Origin: Pannonibacter anstelovis
GTDB lineage: Bacteria; Pseudomonadota; Alphaproteobacteria; Rhizobiales; Stappiaceae
Length of the DNA stretch: 64,000 bases
Assembly: GCF_036881715.1 (NCBI RefSeq)
Contig: NZ_JBAKBF010000004.1
Span: 1-64,000, forward strand
Reading direction: 5' to 3'
Position numbers and translations under genes: made by a program. Of the stretch, positions 1-8,979 are shown one piece after another (positions within the stretch are counted from its first letter, which is position 1; every line of letters starts with the position of its first letter). The notes beneath the pieces are model-generated. The model was not told the DNA's origin. It did not search any database and worked only from the letters and a program-made list of their open reading frames with translations.

Positions 1-107
1 CGGCTCACGGTCTTCAAGATCAGGGGCCCAACGGCCTCCGTCCCGCAATCACAATGACAGACTTTCGATACACAGGGGCCCACTCGTTCGCAGAGAGCAG
101 CCATTGT

Positions 108-221
108 CCAGAGCGGTCCAGAGGCGTGATTTTTTTCTCGTGCAAGCAGCTTTGCCGGGTCTCTTCTTTACCGCTCTGGAAACGAGTGGTCCCCGGACCT
201 CCGCTTCGCTCTCGTCCGGGG
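108..221. repeat. Two inverted repeats in the non-coding left edge
   Basis: The first 268 bases hold no convincing gene. Two inverted repeats are visible. CCAGAGCGGT (108-117) is complementary to ACCGCTCTGG (170-179). CCCCGGAC (191-198) is complementary to GTCCGGGG (214-221) around a 15-base loop. The second looks like a dispersed REP-type palindrome or a terminator for a gene left of the window. A T-run (129-136) lies between the arms of the first repeat. Confidence 0.45.
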
Positions 222-268
222 CGACTGCCTGAGCAAAACCGGCCCCAGTGACGGCAGCAGACTGCCCC

Positions 269-862
269 TCACAGCATCGGATAGGCGAACCAGGCAAAGG
301 CGATCAGGCCCACGGCACCGGCGAACGATCCCACGAGGAATGACAGGGCAACCGGCCCCCAAACGGACGATCTCCCGGTACGGCCATTGTTGCCAGCGAT
401 GGCTGCTTTCATGCGCTTGTCCAGCCAGTCGCCTTCCAGCGCCCGCTCCCGCTCGATGATGCGCTCAGCGATATATTCCGTCACGCAGTCCGCCATATCA
501 TCAATGTCGGCGGTCTCCAGAATGACGAGACGTCCGAGACGGGTATCCTTGAGGAAACGGTAGGTCTTCAGATCGCCCGCAACGACAATGTGACTGGTTA
601 CATCGATCCAGAGGCGCGGCGTCGAGCCCGGAATGATCTGGAAGGAAAACTGGTCGTCATCCTCCGGAACTTCCTTGAAGACATCCTGCAATTCCTCGGC
701 CAGCATCTTCAGGCGGACACGCTCCGTGTCCTGCAGATCGATGACCACATCGGCCCGCTCGGCCTCGCCAAGGCGCACCTTGCGCAAGGTTTCACGCAGG
801 CTCCGGACCTTGGAATGGGGCACCACGGTCGCGGCCGGTCTTGTGGTCTTCTGATCTGCCAT
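269..862 (-). CDS. Hypothetical protein with C-terminal membrane anchor
   Basis: I do not recognise this 197-residue protein. The N-terminal two thirds are soluble and acidic, with a beta-rich stretch (about residues 70-120) ending in GRLVILETADIDDMADCVTEY, followed by a charged helix (about 125-160). A single hydrophobic segment (about 168-195, WGPVALSFLVGSFAGAVGLIAF) sits at the very C-terminus, which suggests a tail-anchored inner-membrane protein. It starts at ATG 862, diverges from mtnA, and the 197-base gap between them should hold both promoters. It may be one of the conserved proteins of unknown function found beside alphaproteobacterial flagellar loci, but no flagellar motif is visible. 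Confidence 0.7.
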   Translation of the reverse strand: MADQKTTRPAATVVPHSKVRSLRETLRKVRLGEAERADVVIDLQDTERVRLKMLAEELQDVFKEVPEDDDQFSFQIIPGSTPRLWIDVTSHIVVAGDLKTYRFLKDTRLGRLVILETADIDDMADCVTEYIAERIIERERALEGDWLDKRMKAAIAGNNGRTGRSSVWGPVALSFLVGSFAGAVGLIAFAWFAYPML

Positions 863-1059
863 GTGTTGTCCCGAGTCGTTTGCTGCTTTTGCCTTAAGCG
901 GACTTTTACGGATCAGCGTCCTACTGGAAACCGGGGCAACCGGCTGGAAACCGCTCTTCCACTGGCAATGTCGCAGCTGTGGTTAACAAGTATTAATATA
1001 TTCAGGTCCGCACGGCCAGACGCCGCGCAGCAAAAAACCGGAACAGCAGGATTTCACCC

Positions 1060-2160
1060 ATGAAAGTCAATGGCATCCCCTACCGGACCATATGGCGGAG
1101 CAAATCCGGCACGGGTGTAACCATTCTGGACCAGACCTTGTTCCCGCATGCGTTCGAAACACGGGAACTGACAACCGCGGCAGAGGCTGCCGAAGCGATT
1201 CGCACCATGCGCGTGCGGGGAGCCCCCCTCATCGGCGCGACCGCAGCCTATGGCATGTGGCTGGCGATGCAGGCAGATCCAGGCGACATGGCCCTTGATG
1301 AAGCTGCCGCCATGCTGGTGGATACACGGCCAACTGCCGTCAATCTCGCCTGGGCGGTTGATATCTCCCGCAGGTCCCTGATCCATCTGGCGCCGGAGTT
1401 GCGGGCCGAAAAGGCCCTGCAGGTGGCCGAGCGGATCTGCGACGAAGATGTGGCCACCAATATGGCCATCGGTCTGCATGGACTGGACCTCATCAAGTCG
1501 GCACTCGCCCGCAAAAGCTTCAGCGAACCAGTCAATATCCTCACTCACTGCAATGCCGGCTGGCTGGCGACAGTGGACTGGGGCACGGCAACAGCCCCCA
1601 TCTACATGGCCCATGATGCCGGCATCCCGGTCCATGTCTGGGTGGACGAAACCCGTCCGCGCAATCAAGGCGCATTCCTTACAGCCTGGGAGCTGGGCAA
1701 GCACGGCGTGCCGCATACCGTCATCTGCGACAATGCCGGGGGACACCTGATGCAGCATGGCGCCGTGGACATGGTGATCGTCGGCAGCGACAGGACTACA
1801 GCCAACGGAGATGTCTGCAACAAGATCGGGACGTATCTGAAGGCGCTGGCAGCGAAGGACTGCAACGTGCCCTTTTACGTCGCCCTGCCCTCCTCCACGC
1901 TCGATTTTTCCATCAGCAATGGCCTGACGGGCATTCCCATCGAAGAGCGGGATGGCACAGAAGTCTCGACGATCGCCGGACGTGCTTCCGACGGAACCAT
2001 CCGCCGCATCTCGATCGTGGCGGAAGGGTCCGAAGTTGCAAATCCGGCCTTTGATGTCACGCCTGCGCGCCTAGTAACGGGGCTGATTACCGAGCGCGGT
2101 GTGATCGAAGCCTCACGCCCCGCTCTGACGGCAGCATTCTCAGACAAGATCAGGCACTGA
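1060..2160 (+). CDS. mtnA: S-methyl-5-thioribose-1-phosphate isomerase
   Basis: This enzyme converts 5-methylthioribose 1-phosphate to methylthioribulose 1-phosphate in the methionine salvage pathway (cytosolic aldose-ketose isomerase of the eIF2B-like family). The 366-residue length fits the family. Visible hallmarks are RGAPLIGATAAYG near the N-terminus, THCNAGWLATVDWGTA with the proposed catalytic Cys (about residue 168), VDETRPRNQG, and the late SDRTTANGDVCNKIGT block with the partner Asp. ATG 1060 is preceded by AGGA at a normal distance. No other salvage gene (mtnP, mtnK, mtnBCD) is nearby, so mtnA is isolated here. Confidence 0.95.
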   Translation: MKVNGIPYRTIWRSKSGTGVTILDQTLFPHAFETRELTTAAEAAEAIRTMRVRGAPLIGATAAYGMWLAMQADPGDMALDEAAAMLVDTRPTAVNLAWAVDISRRSLIHLAPELRAEKALQVAERICDEDVATNMAIGLHGLDLIKSALARKSFSEPVNILTHCNAGWLATVDWGTATAPIYMAHDAGIPVHVWVDETRPRNQGAFLTAWELGKHGVPHTVICDNAGGHLMQHGAVDMVIVGSDRTTANGDVCNKIGTYLKALAAKDCNVPFYVALPSSTLDFSISNGLTGIPIEERDGTEVSTIAGRASDGTIRRISIVAEGSEVANPAFDVTPARLVTGLITERGVIEASRPALTAAFSDKIRH

Positions 2161-2168
2161 CGCCGGGA

Positions 2169-2792
2169 TCAGCCTGCAGACCGCCCCAGCACCGGCACGT
2201 GCGGTGCCGCCGTTTCCGGGAGATGGCCAGAGAGGCGCGGATCATCAATCACTTCCACCGCCCGCTTGTAGGGCCGGAAGCCGTTCGCCTGATAGAAGCC
2301 TAGCGCCACCGGGCTGTCGCCGGTGCAGGTGTGGACAAAGAAGCGCTTCGTCTGCGGCCGCGACCAGGCGCGCCAAAGCGCTTCCTGCATCAGCCAGCGG
2401 CCAAGCCCGTGCCCCGTGGCCTCCCGTATCAGCCCGAAATAGACCAGCTCCACGTTCTCGGGATCAGCAAAATCCAGCTCCAGCAGCCCGGCATCAGCGC
2501 CGTCCTTGCGGACAATGCAGATCTCGCTCGAGGGGTTCGAGAGCGCTGCAGCCAGCTCCTCGCGCGTCATCAGCAGCCGGGAGAACCAGAGCCACTCTTC
2601 GCCCACCTTTCGGAAAAGCCTGAGAAAGCGATCCGCATCCGCCCCCTGAAAACGCTCAAGGCTTACGCCCTCCGGAGACTGATGAGGCGCTTCGAGCCCC
2701 TCGGGGGCGGCGGTCATTTCAAGATAGGTGGTGACCACTGCAACCTTTGTGTCCGGCAGATCCGTATAGCCGTTCATATTCAGTAGTGTCAT
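2169..2792 (-). CDS. GNAT-family N-acetyltransferase
   Basis: A 207-residue protein with a GNAT fold. The acetyl-CoA loop appears as REATGHGLGRWLMQEALWRAW (about residues 130-150), after the beta-strand ELVYFGLI and before FYQANGFRPY. The acceptor substrate cannot be inferred. I chose ATG 2792 because AAGGA lies 7 bases upstream; a GTG 21 bases further upstream has no such site. It converges on mtnA with only 8 bases between the two stop codons. Confidence 0.82.
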   Translation of the reverse strand: MTLLNMNGYTDLPDTKVAVVTTYLEMTAAPEGLEAPHQSPEGVSLERFQGADADRFLRLFRKVGEEWLWFSRLLMTREELAAALSNPSSEICIVRKDGADAGLLELDFADPENVELVYFGLIREATGHGLGRWLMQEALWRAWSRPQTKRFFVHTCTGDSPVALGFYQANGFRPYKRAVEVIDDPRLSGHLPETAAPHVPVLGRSAG

Positions 2793-2976
2793 CAGAGGGT
2801 CCTTGTACGCCACGCATCATGCCCCACCCGTAGCAGCGCCGCACCAGCAGAACAACAGGAACCCGGTGTCATGATGCCGGAAGAAGAATGGACCTGGCGC
2901 AAACTCCGCAAGCACTCTGCCCGCCCCTCTTGTAAACGGGCCAGTCAAAGGGCTGACATCACATATTTTGACGGAG

Positions 2977-2992
2977 TTTACCTTTCATTAAC
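2977..2992 (+). promoter_or_regulatory. CtrA-like box before a small gene
   Basis: TTTA, seven bases, then TTAAC. The CtrA consensus of alphaproteobacteria is TTAA-N7-TTAA(C), so there is one mismatch. It lies 23 bases before the ATG at 3015. The assignment is inference from motif alone. Confidence 0.4.
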
Positions 2993-3014
2993 CATATGCA
3001 CCAAGACTGGCCTT

Positions 3015-3257
3015 ATGGCTACGATCGGAAACAACCCCAACCGCAACGCTAAAAAGCCAAGTCTCAAAGACTACAATGATGCCTGGGCACAAGTGCGCAA
3101 GCGTGCCGTTCAACGGACGATCAACCTCAACGCCCAGCTCAATCAGGCTTTTCAGCAGATCAACACTGGTGTCGCCCAGCAACAGGCGTCCAACGCCCTT
3201 CGCGGCAGCAACATCAGCGCGGCCTCAGCCATGTCACGGTTGAACATCCTGGTGTGA
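3015..3257 (+). CDS. Small hypothetical protein, 80 residues, convergent with flhA
   Basis: An 80-residue basic, Asn/Gln/Ala-rich protein (MATIGNNPNRNAKKPSL...), with a helix-forming middle (residues about 20-55, VRKRAVQRTINLNAQLNQAFQQINTGV) and a C-terminus SAMSRLNILV. I do not recognise the family. An open frame extends upstream to 2871, but the AT-rich sequence 2960-3010 looks like a promoter with a CtrA-like box, so I start at ATG 3015. It ends 43 bases from the flhA stop and shares a hairpin terminator. A flagellar or cell-cycle link is suggested only by position and the CtrA-like box. Confidence 0.6.
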   Translation: MATIGNNPNRNAKKPSLKDYNDAWAQVRKRAVQRTINLNAQLNQAFQQINTGVAQQQASNALRGSNISAASAMSRLNILV

Positions 3258-3267
3258 CGGGACGCAA

Positions 3268-3298
3268 AAGGCCGGAGACTTTTACCTCTCCGGCTTTG
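3268..3298. terminator. Bidirectional hairpin terminator
   Basis: GCCGGAGA (3271-3278) pairs with TCTCCGGC (3287-3294) around an 8-base loop, flanked by an A-run on the left and TTT on the right. It sits between the convergent ends of the small gene at 3015-3257 and flhA, and can serve both. Confidence 0.75.
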
Positions 3299-3300
3299 CT

Positions 3301-5457
3301 TCAGATTGACCCGACCGTTTTCAGCTTCGCCCGGGGATGAACCTCATTCTGGCTCATCACAGTCGTATGGGCCCGGAAACGTTCAACGATGGAACGGACA
3401 AAGGGCCGCGTCTGCGGTGATGTCAGCAGAACCGGAACCTCGCCCTGCGTTGCAGCGTTTTCGAAGGCGTCACGCACGAGGGTGACGAACTCCTGCAGCT
3501 TCGAAGGCTGCATGGCGAGCTGGCGCTCTTCTCCTTCTCCGACGATGGCTTCCAGGAACGACTGCTCCCAGCGCGGGCTGAGCGCAATCAACGGCAGATA
3601 GCCGCCGGGCGCCATATTCGCCGCGCAAAGCTGGCGGGCCAGACGGCTGCGCACATGTTCGGCAATCGTGTTTGTGTTGCGGCTAAAGCCAACCGCCTCT
3701 GCAATGCCTTCCAGAATGGTACCAAGGTCGCGTACGGAAACACGCTCGCCCAGCAGGGTCTGCAGCACACGCTGCACGCCCGACACGTTGATCTGCGAGG
3801 GGATGAGATCGTCCACCAGCTTGGCCTGATCGCCCTTGAGCTCCTTCAGAAGCTTCTGCACGTCGGCATAGGTCAGCAGCTCGGCGACATTGCCCTTGAT
3901 CGTTTCCGTCAGATGGGTGGAAAGCACTGTCGCCGGATCCACAACGGTGTAGCCGCGCAGTGAGGCGTCCTCACGGTAGGCCGCCTCCACCCAGGTAGCA
4001 GGCAGGCCAAAGGTCGGTTCGATCGTATGTGTGCCCGGCAGTTTCACCTGACCGCCGGCCGGGTCCATGACCATATAACGGTTCGGATAAAGCGTGCCCT
4101 TGCCGGCATCCACTTCCTTGACCTTGATGACGTAGTCATTCGCCCCAAGCTGAATGTTATCGAGTATGCGCACGGGCGGCATGATGATGCCCATGTCCGA
4201 AGCAATCTGCCGGCGCAGAGCCTTGATCTGCTCGGTCAGCTGATCCGCGCCGCCGCTTTCCCTGCCATTGATCAAGGGCAGCAGGGCGTAGCCCAGCTCG
4301 ATACGCAGCTCATCCATCTTGAGGGCATCGGTGATCGGCGGTTCAGGAGCGGGCTTCGGCGCTTCCTCGATCACCTTCTTGGCGACTGCCTCCGCAGCTT
4401 TCTGCTGCTTCGCATTTCCGGTCTTGAAGGCCAGCCAGCCAGCAAGCCCGGCCAGCGCGACGAACGGGATCATCGGCATGCCAGGCAGGAAAGCCAGTGT
4501 CAGCATGACAGCGGAGGACATGCCCAGCGCCTTGGGGTAGCCGGTAAACTGGGCCACCATTGCCTTGTCGGCCGATCCGGCTACACCTGCCTTGGACACC
4601 AGAATACCGGCGGCAGTCGAGACGATAAGGGCCGGGATCTGGGAAACCAGGCCATCACCGACGGTCAGCAGGGTGTAGTTCTGCGCTGCCTCTCCGAATG
4701 TCAGCCCCATCTGCGCCACACCGATGATGATGCCGGCAATGACGTTGATAAAGGTGATCAGCAGGCCCGCAATCGCATCACCGCGCACGAATTTGGACGC
4801 ACCGTCCATGGCGCCGAAAAAGGTAGACTCTTCTTCCAGCTGCTTGCGGCGGCGGCGGGCCTCCCCTTCGTCGATCAGCCCGGCCGATAGATCGGCGTCG
4901 ATCGCCATCTGCTTGCCGGGCATGGCATCCAGGGTGAAACGTGCCGCCACTTCCGCGATACGGCCCGAACCCTTGGTGATGACGATGAAGTTCACGATCA
5001 CCAGAATGGCAAAGACAATGATGCCGATGACGAAATTGCCACCCATCACGAAGTTGCCGAAGGATTGAATCACATGCCCGGCCGCAGCCGTACCCTCATG
5101 GCCATTGGCAAGGATCAGGCGCGTCGAGGCAAGGTTCAGCGCCAGCCGGAGCATGGTGGCGATCAGCAGGACTGTCGGAAAGGACGAGAACTCCAGCGGC
5201 TGCTGGATAAACAGGCCGGTCATCAGGATCATCACCGAAAAGATGATCGAGATGGCCAGGAACATGTCCAGCATGACCGAGGGCATCGGCACGATGAGCA
5301 GGACGAGAATGACCATAACGCCGATGGCAAGGCCCAGATCGCCCTGCCTCAGCGCACGCCAGATATCGCCTATGTTTGGCATCGGGACGCCAGTCCCCGG
5401 TCCGCGCCCTCCGGGCGGCGGCGGAGCGCCGGTGCCATTTGCTGATGCTTCACTCAT
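3301..5457 (-). CDS. flhA: Flagellar biosynthesis protein FlhA
   Basis: FlhA is the large export-gate protein of the flagellar type III secretion system in the inner membrane. At 718 residues it has the usual length. The first half is membranous (about residues 38-330) and carries the FHIPEP signature region GKQMAIDADLSAGLIDEGEARRRR with the conserved cytoplasmic loop. The second half (about 370-718) is the cytoplasmic FlhA-C domain that docks export chaperones (RVLQTLLGERVSVRDLGTILEGI). It is the last gene of the fliF operon, 28 bases after flbD, and ends at the shared terminator at 3268-3298. Confidence 0.97.
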   Translation of the reverse strand: MSEASANGTGAPPPPGGRGPGTGVPMPNIGDIWRALRQGDLGLAIGVMVILVLLIVPMPSVMLDMFLAISIIFSVMILMTGLFIQQPLEFSSFPTVLLIATMLRLALNLASTRLILANGHEGTAAAGHVIQSFGNFVMGGNFVIGIIVFAILVIVNFIVITKGSGRIAEVAARFTLDAMPGKQMAIDADLSAGLIDEGEARRRRKQLEEESTFFGAMDGASKFVRGDAIAGLLITFINVIAGIIIGVAQMGLTFGEAAQNYTLLTVGDGLVSQIPALIVSTAAGILVSKAGVAGSADKAMVAQFTGYPKALGMSSAVMLTLAFLPGMPMIPFVALAGLAGWLAFKTGNAKQQKAAEAVAKKVIEEAPKPAPEPPITDALKMDELRIELGYALLPLINGRESGGADQLTEQIKALRRQIASDMGIIMPPVRILDNIQLGANDYVIKVKEVDAGKGTLYPNRYMVMDPAGGQVKLPGTHTIEPTFGLPATWVEAAYREDASLRGYTVVDPATVLSTHLTETIKGNVAELLTYADVQKLLKELKGDQAKLVDDLIPSQINVSGVQRVLQTLLGERVSVRDLGTILEGIAEAVGFSRNTNTIAEHVRSRLARQLCAANMAPGGYLPLIALSPRWEQSFLEAIVGEGEERQLAMQPSKLQEFVTLVRDAFENAATQGEVPVLLTSPQTRPFVRSIVERFRAHTTVMSQNEVHPRAKLKTVGSI

Positions 5458-5485
5458 GCAGCGTCCTTAAAAATCAGCAAGCGCT

Positions 5486-6841
5486 TCAGACCCGCGCCTC
5501 GCCCGGACCAGGCACATGGATGCCCTCATCCGTGTACTGGTTCAGCTTGTTGCGCAAGGTCCGGATCGAGATGCCAAGGATCTTGGCCGCATGGGTGCGG
5601 TTCCCAAGGCAATGGTCCAGCGTGTCAAGAATGAGATCCCGCTCCACATCGGCAACCGTACGCCCCACGAGCGAACGGTTGACGGCTTCAGCCGCCTGTG
5701 CCGCCCGTTCCACCGGGCCGCGCGGCGCCGACGCAAGCGGTGTCCCGTCCGGCATGCGGATCGCATCAACCCCGATCTCCGGCCCGATGGCGAGCAGAAC
5801 GGCGCGGTGGATGGTGTTCTCCAGCTCGCGGACATTGCCCGGCCAGGGGCTGGTGGTCAGCGCCCGCCGCGCATCCGGGCTGATGGGCCGCACCGGGGCA
5901 CCATTCACCTGCGCATAATGGCGGGCGAAATAGTCGGCGAGCTCCAGGATATCGGCCGGACGCTGGCGCAGGGGCGGCAGCTTCAGGTTCACCACATTGA
6001 GACGGAAGAGCAGATCCTCACGGAAGGTTCCCTGCCGCACGCTTTCCGCCAGATCCCGGTTCGACGTGGCAATGATACGGATATCCACCGGCACCGGCCG
6101 CGTGCCGCCCACCCGGTCGATCACCCGTTCCTGAATGGCGCGCAGAAGCTTTGCCTGCAGGCGCACGTCCATTTCGGAAATCTCGTCCAGCAGCAGTGTG
6201 CCGCCATCTGCTTCCTCGAACTTGCCAACCCGGCGGGCGACGGCACCGGTGAAGGCACCCTTCTCATGGCCGAAGAGCTCGGACTCCAGCAGATGCTCGG
6301 GGATAGCCGCGCAGTTGATGGAAATGAACGGCTTGCCAGAACGGGAGGAACTGCGGTGCACGTGGCGGGCAATGACTTCCTTGCCCGTGCCGGATTCACC
6401 GGTGATCAGGATCGAAGCATCGGAAGGAGCCACCTGTTCAGCCAGTTTCACGACGGCAGCCATGGCCTCGTCGCGGTAAATCAGGTCGCCGCGCTCTTCC
6501 GACACGGCGGACAGAACCGCCGCGATCATGTCCGGATCAGGCGGCAGCGGGATATATTCCTTCGCGCCAGCCCGGATGGCTGCCACTGCCGCACGGGCGT
6601 CGGTGTCCGTGCCGCAGGCAACGATCGGCACATGAATGCGCTCGTCCGTCAGCCGCGCAATCAGCGAACCGATGTCCAGTTTTACCTCGACCATCAGCAG
6701 ATCCGCGCCACGGCCGGAGCGCAGCACCTTCAGCGCCCCCTCGATGTCATCCGCATGGGTGACCTGAGCGCCGCGCTGCATCGCGATTTTCGAGGCTGTC
6801 GTAAGCTGGCCGCCAAGCGTCCCAACAATCAGCAAGCGCAT
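5486..6841 (-). CDS. flbD: Sigma-54-dependent flagellar regulator FlbD
   Basis: An NtrC-type activator of 451 residues. Residues 1-120 form a receiver-like domain that is degenerate, as in Caulobacter FlbD. The AAA+ domain has Walker A GESGTGKE (about 147-154), the sigma-54 contact loop GAFTGA (about 200), and Walker B GGTLLLDEI. The C-terminus has a Fis-type helix-turn-helix (NRTHAAKILGISIRTLRNKL). In Caulobacter, FlbD activates late sigma-54 flagellar promoters and represses fliF. Its place in the fliF-G-H-N operon matches that organism. Candidate binding boxes occur before fliK and fliF in this window. Confidence 0.95.
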   Translation of the reverse strand: MRLLIVGTLGGQLTTASKIAMQRGAQVTHADDIEGALKVLRSGRGADLLMVEVKLDIGSLIARLTDERIHVPIVACGTDTDARAAVAAIRAGAKEYIPLPPDPDMIAAVLSAVSEERGDLIYRDEAMAAVVKLAEQVAPSDASILITGESGTGKEVIARHVHRSSSRSGKPFISINCAAIPEHLLESELFGHEKGAFTGAVARRVGKFEEADGGTLLLDEISEMDVRLQAKLLRAIQERVIDRVGGTRPVPVDIRIIATSNRDLAESVRQGTFREDLLFRLNVVNLKLPPLRQRPADILELADYFARHYAQVNGAPVRPISPDARRALTTSPWPGNVRELENTIHRAVLLAIGPEIGVDAIRMPDGTPLASAPRGPVERAAQAAEAVNRSLVGRTVADVERDLILDTLDHCLGNRTHAAKILGISIRTLRNKLNQYTDEGIHVPGPGEARV

Positions 6842-6860
6842 CTTCGTCTCCTGCCCGCTC

Positions 6861-7199
6861 TCAGCGGTCGGTCTTGATAATCTCGGTCATGGTCACGCCC
6901 AGCTTATTCTCGACCACCACAACTTCCCCGCGGGCGACCAGCCGGTCATTCACATAAATATCGATGGCCTCACCGACCTTGCGGTCGAGTTCCAGCACCG
7001 TTCCAGATGCCAGCTTCAGCAGGTCTGCAACATGCATCTTGGAATGGCCCAGAACGGCCGAGATACGCACTGGCACATCAAACACGGCCTCCAGATCGGC
7101 CGCTGAGGAAGCGTGGCCGATATCCCCCCGCTCTTCCCGGCGCCGGCCTGGGCTTTCAAGTTCGTCCAGCGGAATTCCGCCATCGCCTGTGTTGCTCAT
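6861..7199 (-). CDS. fliN: Flagellar motor switch protein FliN
   Basis: A 112-residue C-ring protein. The C-terminal SpoA/FliN domain (about residues 35-110) shows VFDVPVRISAVLG, LLKLASGTVLELDRKVGEAIDIYVN and a conserved GEVVVVENKLGVTMTEII end. It binds FliM and the CheY-controlled switch, and with FliH helps load export substrates. Its ATG overlaps the fliH stop by 4 bases, indicating translational coupling. FliM is not in this window. Confidence 0.95.
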   Translation of the reverse strand: MSNTGDGGIPLDELESPGRRREERGDIGHASSAADLEAVFDVPVRISAVLGHSKMHVADLLKLASGTVLELDRKVGEAIDIYVNDRLVARGEVVVVENKLGVTMTEIIKTDR

Positions 7200-7900
7200 G
7201 CCTCAGTCTCCCCGGTTGCAGCCGCCTCACGGGCCTGAGGCCGCGCACGGGCAGCAGCCTTGGCCTGGAAATAGCCGCGAATGATCTCGTCAATCTGCTT
7301 CTCAATGGCCTTGCGATCCCGAAGGATACCGCCATCGGCCCATTCAATCCGGCAATCGCCGCGCTCGACCTCGGCTTCTCCAAGGATGACGAGACGCCCT
7401 TCGAACCCCTTTTCCTCGATGAGAGGATCCATGCGCTTCTTCAAGGCATCAACATCCCGGGCAGCTACACGGATGACCAGGTGCGGAGCTTCACGCAACG
7501 GACCGAGACACTCCGACACCAGCGCCACGATCTCACCCAGCGGGCTGCGCGCAATCAGATGTGCACACAGCCGCCGGGCGACGAGAAAGGCGAGTGAAAT
7601 GGCGTCCCGCTGAACCTCTTCGCGAAAGCCATCAATTTCGTCAAAGACCTGCTGAGCGGCATTCACAAGACGGGCCGCCTCATCCGCAAGCCGGCGCTCC
7701 TCACCGGCACGCGCCTCTTCCATGCCTTCAGCCCGGCCCTTGCTGCGCGCATCGGCAATGGCGGCCGCCAGCAGGGCCTCATGCTGGGCAACCGGCATCA
7801 TCGGCACGGCCGGTTCCTGCGGAACCTCCTCGGCCGGAGCGTCAGGAGCCGCAAAGTCCGTGCTGAACAGGAATTTCGACGGTGTCGTGAAGCGTGACAT
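7196..7900 (-). CDS. fliH: Flagellar assembly protein FliH
   Basis: A 234-residue FliH/FlbE-type protein, the negative regulator and stator-like partner of the export ATPase FliI. The middle is a long Ala/Glu/Arg-rich helix (about residues 40-110, LLAAAIADARSKGRAEGMEEARAGEERR). The C-terminal FliH/V-ATPase-E-like domain carries ARDVDALKKRMD and the typical GDCRIEWADGGILRDR block. It lies between fliG and fliN; the equivalent gene in Caulobacter was named flbE. Confidence 0.9.
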   Translation of the reverse strand: MSRFTTPSKFLFSTDFAAPDAPAEEVPQEPAVPMMPVAQHEALLAAAIADARSKGRAEGMEEARAGEERRLADEAARLVNAAQQVFDEIDGFREEVQRDAISLAFLVARRLCAHLIARSPLGEIVALVSECLGPLREAPHLVIRVAARDVDALKKRMDPLIEEKGFEGRLVILGEAEVERGDCRIEWADGGILRDRKAIEKQIDEIIRGYFQAKAAARARPQAREAAATGETEA

Positions 7901-7926
7901 GCTTCCGCTCTAGACCTCGCTTGTCA

Positions 7927-8976
7927 TCAGTAGATGATCTCGTCGTCGCTCTTCGACTTCGCGATCATGATTTCACCGCGCGCAGCCAGATCCTTTGCTG
8001 TCGCCACCATGGCGGATTGGGCTTCGTCCACATCACGCAAGCGCACCGGCCCCAGTGCTTCCATGTCATCCCGCAGCATTTTCGCAGCACGGGAGGACAT
8101 GTTGCCGAAGAAGAAGTCGCGCACCTGATCGGTAGAGCCCTTCAAGGCGATGGTAAGACGGTCCTTCTCCACGTTGCGCAACAGGGTCTGGCAGCTGGCC
8201 GCATCAAGCTTCATCAGATCATCGAAGGTGAACATCAGGTTCTTGATGCGCTCGGCCGACTCGCGGTTCTCTTCTTCAAGCGCCGCCAGGAAACGGGCTT
8301 CCGTCTGCCGGTCGAAATTGTTGAAGATATCCGCCATCATCTCATGGCTGTCGCGGCGGCTCGTGTTGGTGAGGTTCGACATGAACTCCTTGCGAAGCGT
8401 CAGCTCGACCTTCTCCAGAACTTCCTTCTGGACCGCCTCCATGCGCAGCATGCGGTTGATAACCTCAAGCGCCAGATCCTCCGGCAGGATCGACAGCACC
8501 CGGGCGGCATGATCCGAATTGATCTTTGACAGCACCACGGCAACGGTCTGCGGGTATTCGTTCTTCAGATAGTTGGCAAGAACGTTCTCCTGCACATTGG
8601 AGAGCTTCTCCCACATGTTGCGGCCTGCAGGACCACGGATTTCCTCCATGATCACCGACACCTTGTCCTGCGGCAGGAAGGCCGCCAGCAGGCGCTCGGT
8701 CGCATCCACGTTGCCCATCAGAGAGCCGCGCGAGCTGAGGCGCCGCACGAAATCGGCGAAAAGATCCTGCAGCATGTTGGGCGTGACAGGGCCCAGCTTG
8801 GCCATGGCTGCGGAAATCTGGCGCACCTCGATCTCGTCAAGGCGGGCCCAGATCTGCCGTCCATGGACTTCGCCAAGGGCGAGCATCAGAACCGCAGCAC
8901 GCTCGGCTCCCTTGAGCTCCCGCTCAACACCGTCGTCACTGACTGTCAGCTGGTTCTGCATTTGACTTTGCGCCAT
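7927..8976 (-). CDS. fliG: Flagellar motor switch protein FliG
   Basis: A 349-residue protein that bridges the MS ring (FliF) and the C ring and interacts with MotA. The N-terminal domain (about residues 20-110) begins LKGAERAAVLMLALGE. The middle domain contains NEYPQTVAVVLSKI, the alphaproteobacterial form of the EHPQ motif. The C-terminal torque-generating domain contains FTFDDLMKLDAASCQTLLR with the conserved charged helix. It starts 3 bases after the fliF stop, so the two are co-translated. Confidence 0.97.
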   Translation of the reverse strand: MAQSQMQNQLTVSDDGVERELKGAERAAVLMLALGEVHGRQIWARLDEIEVRQISAAMAKLGPVTPNMLQDLFADFVRRLSSRGSLMGNVDATERLLAAFLPQDKVSVIMEEIRGPAGRNMWEKLSNVQENVLANYLKNEYPQTVAVVLSKINSDHAARVLSILPEDLALEVINRMLRMEAVQKEVLEKVELTLRKEFMSNLTNTSRRDSHEMMADIFNNFDRQTEARFLAALEEENRESAERIKNLMFTFDDLMKLDAASCQTLLRNVEKDRLTIALKGSTDQVRDFFFGNMSSRAAKMLRDDMEALGPVRLRDVDEAQSAMVATAKDLAARGEIMIAKSKSDDEIIY

Positions 8977-8979
8977 GGG

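Noticed and set aside
984..998. TTAATACTTGTTAACC-like CtrA box between the first gene and mtnA
   Set aside because: The spacing between TTAA and TTAA is six, not seven, so it does not fit the CtrA consensus.
8560..8580. EYPQ instead of EHPQ in FliG as an anomaly
   Set aside because: The Tyr form is, as I recall, normal for alphaproteobacterial FliG.
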